A stretch of 64,000 bases of DNA, from positions 2,666,001 through 2,730,000 of the forward strand of contig CP103416.1 in the NCBI GenBank assembly GCA_024802545.1, given 5' to 3'. The notes under the pieces are model-generated. The model saw only the letters and a list, made by a program, of their open reading frames with translations, had not been told where the DNA came from and searched no databases. Made by a program: the position numbers and the translations under genes. Numbering within the stretch: position 1 is the first letter of the stretch; each line of letters opens with the position of its first letter. The DNA is from SAR92 clade bacterium H455. GTDB taxonomy: Bacteria; Pseudomonadota; Gammaproteobacteria; Pseudomonadales; Porticoccaceae. Shown one piece after another: positions 59,066 to 64,000 of the stretch.

Positions 59066-59911
59066 TTATTCTTTTAGTGCCAGAGCCATTTGATAGAACT
59101 GCTTTTTGTCACCGCCGGTAATCTTAGCGGTGAGTGCTGCTGCCTTGGCGGTTGGCAATTCTGCCAACAACAGACGCAGGACTCGTTCGCCATCGACAGT
59201 TACTGTGCTTTCGCTCTCTTCACGGCCTGCTAATACTAGGACGATTTCACCGCGCTGCTGATTGCTGTCAGCCTCTACTATGCTAACTAGCTCAGCCAGC
59301 GTGCCATGCAGATAGGTCTCAAAGGTCTTGCTCAGCTCACGAGCGATAAAGCCACTGTGCTCAGGGCCAAACACGTCAACACTGTCTCTCAGGGTTTCCA
59401 AAATTCGGTGGGGTGCCTCATAGAACACCATAGTTTCAGGCACAGCCGAGAGCTCCTCCAGTACCTTTTTGCGCTGGGTACTCTTGGCCGGCAAAAAGCC
59501 GATAAATCTAAATCGATCCGTGGGCAGACCTGCTACGCTCAATGCAGCAATGGCCGCACAGGCGCCGGGGACAGGAATAACACTAATACCCTGCTGCCGT
59601 GCCGCCAGCACCAAACGATAACCAGGATCGGAAATCAGCGGTGTCCCGGCATCAGAAATTAGGGCTATATCATTGCCGGAACTGAGCTGCACCAAAATCT
59701 TGTGGCTGCTTTTTTTGTCGCTGTGGTCGTGGTAGGCCATCAATGGTGTATCAATGCGAAAATGATCCAGCAATTTTTTGCTGTGACGGGTATCCTCGCA
59801 GGCGATAGCCTTCACTGATTGAAGGATCTCGACTGCTCGGGGTACCATATCACCCAGATTGCCTATGGGTGTGGCGACTACATACAACGTACCGGATTGA
59901 TTTAAGTTCAT
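59066..59911 (-). CDS. rsmI: 16S rRNA (cytidine-1402 2'-O) methyltransferase RsmI
   Basis: SAM-dependent methyltransferase of the tetrapyrrole-methylase fold that modifies C1402 in the ribosomal P site. 281 residues, with GTLYVVATPIGNLGDMVPRA (residues 7-26), ACEDTRHSKKLL, SDAGTPLISDPGY and VPGACAAIAALSVAGLP. It is divergent from lpoA, and the two ATG codons share two bases. Only a weak purine-rich GAGAGAAAAAG is seen before the start. Confidence 0.95.
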   Translation of the reverse strand: MNLNQSGTLYVVATPIGNLGDMVPRAVEILQSVKAIACEDTRHSKKLLDHFRIDTPLMAYHDHSDKKSSHKILVQLSSGNDIALISDAGTPLISDPGYRLVLAARQQGISVIPVPGACAAIAALSVAGLPTDRFRFIGFLPAKSTQRKKVLEELSAVPETMVFYEAPHRILETLRDSVDVFGPEHSGFIARELSKTFETYLHGTLAELVSIVEADSNQQRGEIVLVLAGREESESTVTVDGERVLRLLLAELPTAKAAALTAKITGGDKKQFYQMALALKE

Positions 59912-61775
59912 GACTAAAAGACTTTTTCTCTCGATGATTTATGCGCTGGCCATCTTAGCCTTTATCGGGGGCTGTGCGCCAACTACAACGCAAAATTCAG
60001 GCCCAATTGCCCGGGTGACTCTGGACGCCGAAAATATCGAAGTTAATCAGTCCCTGGTGAGCCAGGCTGAACTGGCTCTGGCGCGAGTGCAATCCAACGA
60101 CACTGAGGGCAGAGAGAACCTACTACTGGATATTGCGATTCTATTTGCCCAGGGCGGTGATCTAGAGCAGAGCAGAAACACCCTGCAGCTTATTAATACC
60201 GATCAATTGAACGATATATTTTTTGTTGAGTACAACTTGCTCGGAGTGGAACTGGATCTTGCTGAACGGCAGCTGGTCAGCGCCAAAGCTAGGCTTGCGG
60301 AGCCACGTTTTCTGACCCTGCGCCAGACTGTTAACATAAATTTTCAGCGCCGTATTCTGAGTCTCGAAAGCGCACTCAACACTGCTAGCGGCCAGATAAG
60401 AGCCAGTATCGAGAACAATATTCAGCTGAGTAATCTCTACAATTCGCGAAAAATTAGCGACCAGCGACTGATCTCTCGTGTGCATGACCAAATTTGGCTA
60501 CAGCTTAATCAACTGCCATTTAATCAGTTGCAGCAAATCGATCCCGCCGACCGCGGCGTGTTGGCTGGCTGGTTGCAACTGGCCGCGGCGATGCGGTATC
60601 GACAGGCCGACCCAGGCGCACAAAAGAATTTCTTCGCAGTATGGAAGCAGAGCTGGCGCGAGCATCCAGGTGCTAATAGCCCACCAACTGCATTAAAAAG
60701 TCGATTTCGTGGTACCGGTGCGCCGAAGAATGTAGCACTGTTGCTGCCACTGCAGGGGCAATACGAAACACCCAGCACCACCTTACTCAATGGTTTTATC
60801 AGCGCCTATTATGAAAACCTAGCCCAGGGCGCTAACCTGCCCAAAATAGCCATCTATGACACATCCTCTCAGCCAGTCACTGAGGTTTATAACAAAGCAG
60901 TTGAGCGCGGCGCCGATATGGTGATCGGCCCCATGCGCCAATCCCAGGTGGAAGAGCTGGCTGTCAGCCCGCGCTTACAGGTTCCCACCCTAACTCTCAA
61001 CAGGTTAGATCAAAACCAGCTCAATGACATAGAGAATTTGTTCCAATTTGGTCTCTCAGCGCTGGATGAAGTGACCCAGATTGCCGATCAAGCTTGGATT
61101 CAGGGACAGACCAATGTGTTACTGATAGCCCCAGATAGCGGCTGGGGTCTTCGAGCTCGGCGTTATTTTATTGATTACTGGACGGCCAAAGGTGGTACCG
61201 TGATTGACGCAATCTCCTACCCTACCAGTGTCAACGATTTTACTCGACTGCTGGAGAGGCCATTGGAAATTGATCTCAGTGAGCAGCGCAGCCTAGCTCT
61301 GCGACGTTCGGTTAACCGCAGCCTCAGCTCTACCCCGCGTCGGCGTCAGGATATAGATCTGGTTATTGTTCTCGGCTATGCTGAAAAAGTCCGCCAGATA
61401 AAACCTGCACTGGATTTTCTCTATGCCGGTGATGTTCCGGTTTATGCCACCTCGCATATCTACGGCGGAACTCAAGAGATAGAACTCAACCGCGATCTCA
61501 GTGGCATCAAATTTAGCGCTATGCCCTGGACTCTAGAGGGTCATATGCCACGACCACTTAAGCTAGATCAGCGTCTACCGACGGCCTACCGCCAGCTCTA
61601 TGCTCTAGGATACGATGCGTTTTTATTACACGGCCTTCTCGAGGAACTCGCCAGGCCAGATGCGCTGCCTGTATTTGGCGCCACGGGCATGCTGCGACTC
61701 TCGGAGGGAAGTATTATGCGTACTGAAAAGTGGGCCGCCTTTGAAAAGGGCCTAGTGGTACCGGCGCAACCCTAG
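59910..61775 (+). CDS. lpoA: Penicillin-binding protein activator LpoA (LppC/YraM)
   Basis: Outer-membrane lipoprotein that stimulates the peptidoglycan transpeptidase PBP1A. The signal MTKRLFLSMIYALAILAFIG ends in a lipobox GGC (Cys about residue 22). Residues 25-255 are a helical TPR-like domain, and a periplasmic-binding-protein-like domain begins near NVALLLPLQGQYE (about residue 272). 621 residues, the usual size. Gene order rsmI/lpoA-yraN-diaA-dolP matches E. coli. No Shine-Dalgarno sequence is evident. Confidence 0.92.
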   Translation: MTKRLFLSMIYALAILAFIGGCAPTTTQNSGPIARVTLDAENIEVNQSLVSQAELALARVQSNDTEGRENLLLDIAILFAQGGDLEQSRNTLQLINTDQLNDIFFVEYNLLGVELDLAERQLVSAKARLAEPRFLTLRQTVNINFQRRILSLESALNTASGQIRASIENNIQLSNLYNSRKISDQRLISRVHDQIWLQLNQLPFNQLQQIDPADRGVLAGWLQLAAAMRYRQADPGAQKNFFAVWKQSWREHPGANSPPTALKSRFRGTGAPKNVALLLPLQGQYETPSTTLLNGFISAYYENLAQGANLPKIAIYDTSSQPVTEVYNKAVERGADMVIGPMRQSQVEELAVSPRLQVPTLTLNRLDQNQLNDIENLFQFGLSALDEVTQIADQAWIQGQTNVLLIAPDSGWGLRARRYFIDYWTAKGGTVIDAISYPTSVNDFTRLLERPLEIDLSEQRSLALRRSVNRSLSSTPRRRQDIDLVIVLGYAEKVRQIKPALDFLYAGDVPVYATSHIYGGTQEIELNRDLSGIKFSAMPWTLEGHMPRPLKLDQRLPTAYRQLYALGYDAFLLHGLLEELARPDALPVFGATGMLRLSEGSIMRTEKWAAFEKGLVVPAQP

Positions 61776-61784
61776 GGATCGGAT

Positions 61785-61829
61785 TTTTCAGGAGCACTCT
61801 TTTCAGGAACACTCTTTATCAGGAAAAGT
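61785..61829 (+). repeat. Three tandem 15-bp repeats upstream of yraN
   Basis: TTTTCAGGAGCACTC, TTTTCAGGAACACTC and the degenerate TTTATCAGGAAAAGT follow one another with no gap. The last contains the AGGA that serves as yraN's ribosome site 7-9 bases before the ATG. Confidence 0.75.
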
Positions 61830-61832
61830 ATT

Positions 61833-62234
61833 ATGGGGACAGGGATATTCCCAAGTAGCAAAAAACAGAGTTTGAGCGGTGCCGCAGCTGAACAGTTGGC
61901 GCAGGATTTTTTGCAGTCTAAAGGCCTGAAGTTTGTGGCGAAAAACTTTCGCACTCGCAGGGGCGAAATTGATCTGATTATGCTGGATAATGGGATCTTG
62001 GTATTTGTCGAAGTACGCTATCGTAGCAGTGTAAATTTTGGCTCCGCCGAAGAGTCTATTACGGCGAAAAAATGCCTGCGCTTAAGTTCCGCCGCACAGG
62101 CTTATATGCAGCGGGAGGGTCTAACCGAAAAAGTCAGTGCCCGCTTTGATGCAGTAGCTATAAGCCCTGACAAGTCATATAGGCAATCCACAAGCCAGTA
62201 TTGCATCAATTGGATACAAAATATTCTGCAGTAG
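61833..62234 (+). CDS. yraN: YraN/UPF0102 family nuclease-fold protein
   Basis: A 133-residue protein of the Mrr/Holliday-resolvase-like restriction endonuclease superfamily. The core QDFLQSKGLKFVAKNFRTRRGEIDLIMLD...FVEVRYR shows the E-x8-D-x10-ExK/R-like residues (given by position about 30-72); here the final Lys position is Arg as VEVRYR. Function unproven. It sits between lpoA and diaA as in E. coli. Confidence 0.9.
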   Translation: MGTGIFPSSKKQSLSGAAAEQLAQDFLQSKGLKFVAKNFRTRRGEIDLIMLDNGILVFVEVRYRSSVNFGSAEESITAKKCLRLSSAAQAYMQREGLTEKVSARFDAVAISPDKSYRQSTSQYCINWIQNILQ

Positions 62235-62278
62235 CTTCTAGATTAGGTGGCTGCTAATTTAAAGAGGGATACAAGTCA

Positions 62279-62851
62279 TTGGACGCAGTAGATCAAAGGG
62301 TTTTTAATCAGTTTCAGAAAATGATTGAGGCAACCATGGCCACAGGGGAGACCTGCGCCGACTCCATTGCCAATGCCGCTGAAAAAATCGCCTCGGCACT
62401 GTTAGCGGGCAACCGTGTTTTTACCTGCGGCGAGCATTCAAGTAGCTTGGTCGCACAACTGCTGACTGACTACCTCTCTCAGGGCTATGAAATTGATCGC
62501 CCAGGTTTCCCATCTCTTAACCTAAATCAGATCGCTCAGCAGAGCGCTGCTGCGGAACGCTATAACCAGGCCTTAAAAACTCAGGCGGTAAGTGGTGATA
62601 TCTTGGTATTATTTAGCAGTGGAGACAATAGCAGCCTAATGCTCGGCGCACTGAATACAGCGCTGGATCGAGGCATGTCGATCATCCTAGTTTCTACGGA
62701 AAGTGATAATTCGCTGATTAACTTGGTAAGCTACAATGATGTCCATATCAATATCGGCAGTGCACCATCGCCGCTGATCACCCAATCGCAGATACAAATT
62801 GTTCAGTGCCTCTGCGCACTGATCGACAGTCATATTTTTGGAGGTGAGTAA
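62279..62851 (+). CDS. diaA: SIS-domain protein, likely DnaA-associating DiaA
   Basis: SIS-fold protein of 190 residues. In E. coli, DiaA binds DnaA and promotes initiation at oriC. Its position between yraN and dolP supports this name. LLAGNRVFTCGEHSSS (about 40-55) occupies the sugar-phosphate loop position, but the usual GNGGSA reads GEHSSS, so isomerase activity is unlikely. The start is a TTG at 62279 with AAAGAGGG upstream. Called on context plus fold. Confidence 0.8.
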   Translation: MDAVDQRVFNQFQKMIEATMATGETCADSIANAAEKIASALLAGNRVFTCGEHSSSLVAQLLTDYLSQGYEIDRPGFPSLNLNQIAQQSAAAERYNQALKTQAVSGDILVLFSSGDNSSLMLGALNTALDRGMSIILVSTESDNSLINLVSYNDVHINIGSAPSPLITQSQIQIVQCLCALIDSHIFGGE

Positions 62852-63418
62852 ATGTACAAGAGAATTCTAACTTTAACACTGGTGGGCCTTTTATCCAGCT
62901 GTACCTCTGTGATCAACACGGTTGTCAAAGAGCCGATCAATCCGGATTTAACATCCACTCCCATTGGCTCGAATATCAACGACATAAAAATGAGCACGTT
63001 TATCGGCGTCAATATTAAGAAAGCCGATCCAGCACTCAAGAAAGCCCACATTAATGTTCACGTCTACAATTCCATTGTCCTGTTGACTGGTGAAGTGCCG
63101 ACTAAAGAGTTGAGAGTACTAGCTGGGGATACTGCCCGTGCCTACACAGGGCAAAGACAGGTTCACAATGAACTGCAAGTCCGCGGTAACTCATCGATTG
63201 TCGCGCGCACCAATGATGCACTGATCAGCGCCAAGGTAGCCACCAAGCTAACCTTTGATAAAGAGATCAAATCATCCAACATTGAAGTGATAGCTGAAGA
63301 TAGCGTGGTTTATTTGATGGGTAGAGTCAGACGTATCAACGGTGAAAAAGCCACTGCGATCGCCAGTCAAACCAGTGGCGTCCGCAGTGTAGTGAAAGTC
63401 TTTGAATACGTAGACTAG
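62852..63418 (+). CDS. dolP: BON-domain outer-membrane lipoprotein DolP (YraP)
   Basis: Lipoprotein of 188 residues. A signal with lipobox LLSSC (Cys about residue 17) is followed by two BON domains (about 46-112 and 120-186), the second with VVYLMGRVRRINGEKAT. In E. coli it supports outer-membrane integrity and BAM function. ATG directly follows the diaA stop (TAAATG). Confidence 0.93.
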   Translation: MYKRILTLTLVGLLSSCTSVINTVVKEPINPDLTSTPIGSNINDIKMSTFIGVNIKKADPALKKAHINVHVYNSIVLLTGEVPTKELRVLAGDTARAYTGQRQVHNELQVRGNSSIVARTNDALISAKVATKLTFDKEIKSSNIEVIAEDSVVYLMGRVRRINGEKATAIASQTSGVRSVVKVFEYVD

Positions 63419-63427
63419 GCCTCGAAA

Positions 63428-64000
63428 CTAGACTAGCTCAATCGCCATGGCGGTGCCCTCACCGCCGCCAATACAGAGGCTGGCAATGCCTTTGCGGCCA
63501 CCGTGCTGCTGCAGGGCATGGATCAGAGTAACAATGATTCTGGCACCACTGGTGCCAATCGGATGACCAAGAGCGCAGGCGCCACCATGAACGTTAAGTT
63601 TGTCGTGGGGTATATTCAGTTCATGCATAGCCGCCATGGCAACTACTGCAAAGGCTTCATTAACTTCCCAAAGATCCACATCGTCGACTGTCCAACCGAC
63701 TCGCTCCAATGTCTTGTTGATCGCTGATACTGGCGCTGTAGTGAACCATTCCGGCTCCTGAGCACTCTGATCAAAGCCATGGATCAATGCAATGGGCTTC
63801 AAACCTCGCGCTTCGGCTTCATCTGCCATCATCAATGTTAGGGCCGCGGCACCGTCAGAAATAGAGCTGGCATTAGCAGCGGTAACCGTACCATTCTTAT
63901 CAAAGGCGGGTCTTAGCTGAGGAATTTTTTCAGGCTTGGCATTGCCCGGCTGCTCATCTGCAGCTACAACAACATCGCCGCGTCGTGAGGAAATGGTGAC
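63428..64000 (-). CDS. Thiolase (acetyl-CoA acetyltransferase), C-terminal part
   Basis: The last 190 residues of a thiolase, continuing off the window end. Two catalytic motifs are seen: the His in NVHGGACALGHPIGTSGAR and the Cys in SLCIGGGEGTAMAIE near the C-terminus. The substrate-binding NEAFAVVAMA precedes them. Likely makes or cleaves acetoacetyl-CoA or 3-ketoacyl-CoA; the substrate range cannot be set from this part. Confidence 0.93.
   Translation of the reverse strand, partial: VTISSRRGDVVVAADEQPGNAKPEKIPQLRPAFDKNGTVTAANASSISDGAAALTLMMADEAEARGLKPIALIHGFDQSAQEPEWFTTAPVSAINKTLERVGWTVDDVDLWEVNEAFAVVAMAAMHELNIPHDKLNVHGGACALGHPIGTSGARIIVTLIHALQQHGGRKGIASLCIGGGEGTAMAIELV

Overview
The window is ordinary, densely coded chromosome (about 50-55% GC by eye) from an aerobic or microaerophilic marine-type gammaproteobacterium. 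Four things suggest this: a Rnf/Rsx electron transport complex, a complete cbb3 oxidase operon, a TonB-dependent sugar uptake locus, and gene orders shared with Pseudomonas/Cellvibrionales relatives (metG-apbC-dcd; rsmI/lpoA-yraN-diaA-dolP; purMN; brkB). The SAR92/Porticoccaceae area of Cellvibrionales is my best guess; this is inference from gene content, not a measured placement.

Layout. 0-11 kb: end of an aldehyde dehydrogenase, a TlpA-like lipoprotein and BrkB/YihY protein, an arsC-like/wrbA/DUF2069 operon, sppA, hda with a DUF2066 protein, purMN and a DUF3108/DUF3014 pair. 11.3-20.2 kb: dcd, then an accessory sugar locus (ROK fructokinase, GH68-like fructosidase, TonB receptor, LacI regulator, MFS permease), then a broken lipoprotein gene. 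This locus lies between dcd and apbC, which are neighbours in relatives such as Pseudomonas. 20.3-29 kb: apbC, metG and rsxABCDGE. 29-32 kb: a thiamine-diphosphate enzyme gene cleanly split by a 1199-bp IS3-family (IS407-type) element. 32-39.6 kb: a secreted protein of unknown function, a VOC protein, a PLP-dependent dehydratase, cbpA-cbpM followed by an internally deleted second cbpA, a CorA-type transporter, an MscS channel and a Yip1-family protein. 39.8-48.5 kb: ccoNOQP-ccoGHIS plus a SafE-like gene, all on the minus strand. 48.7-64 kb: argG, a lone formyltransferase, pyrC-rnt, an AGCS symporter, a trypsin-like protease/FHA membrane protein pair, maeB, rsmI, lpoA, yraN, diaA, dolP and the end of a thiolase.

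How the parts work together. The sugar locus reads as one regulon. Outer-membrane uptake (TonB receptor), inner-membrane uptake (MFS), a cytoplasmic clan GH-J fructosidase and fructokinase form a path for sucrose or small fructans. Copies of a palindrome close to TGCAAWCGWTTGCA lie in front of the receptor and the permease, with a weaker one in front of lacI. The cco genes encode the oxidase and its copper, redox and assembly factors in one transcription direction, starting just after a strong argG terminator and an FNR-like palindrome.

The most notable items are the sugar island with its operators and flanking repeat-like sequences, the scar-free IS insertion, the duplicated and shortened cbpA, the hexapeptide repeat at the end of CcoH, the protease/FHA pair, and the rsmI/lpoA start codons that overlap by two bases. 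I saw no CRISPR array, rRNA, tRNA, prophage or recognisable defence system.
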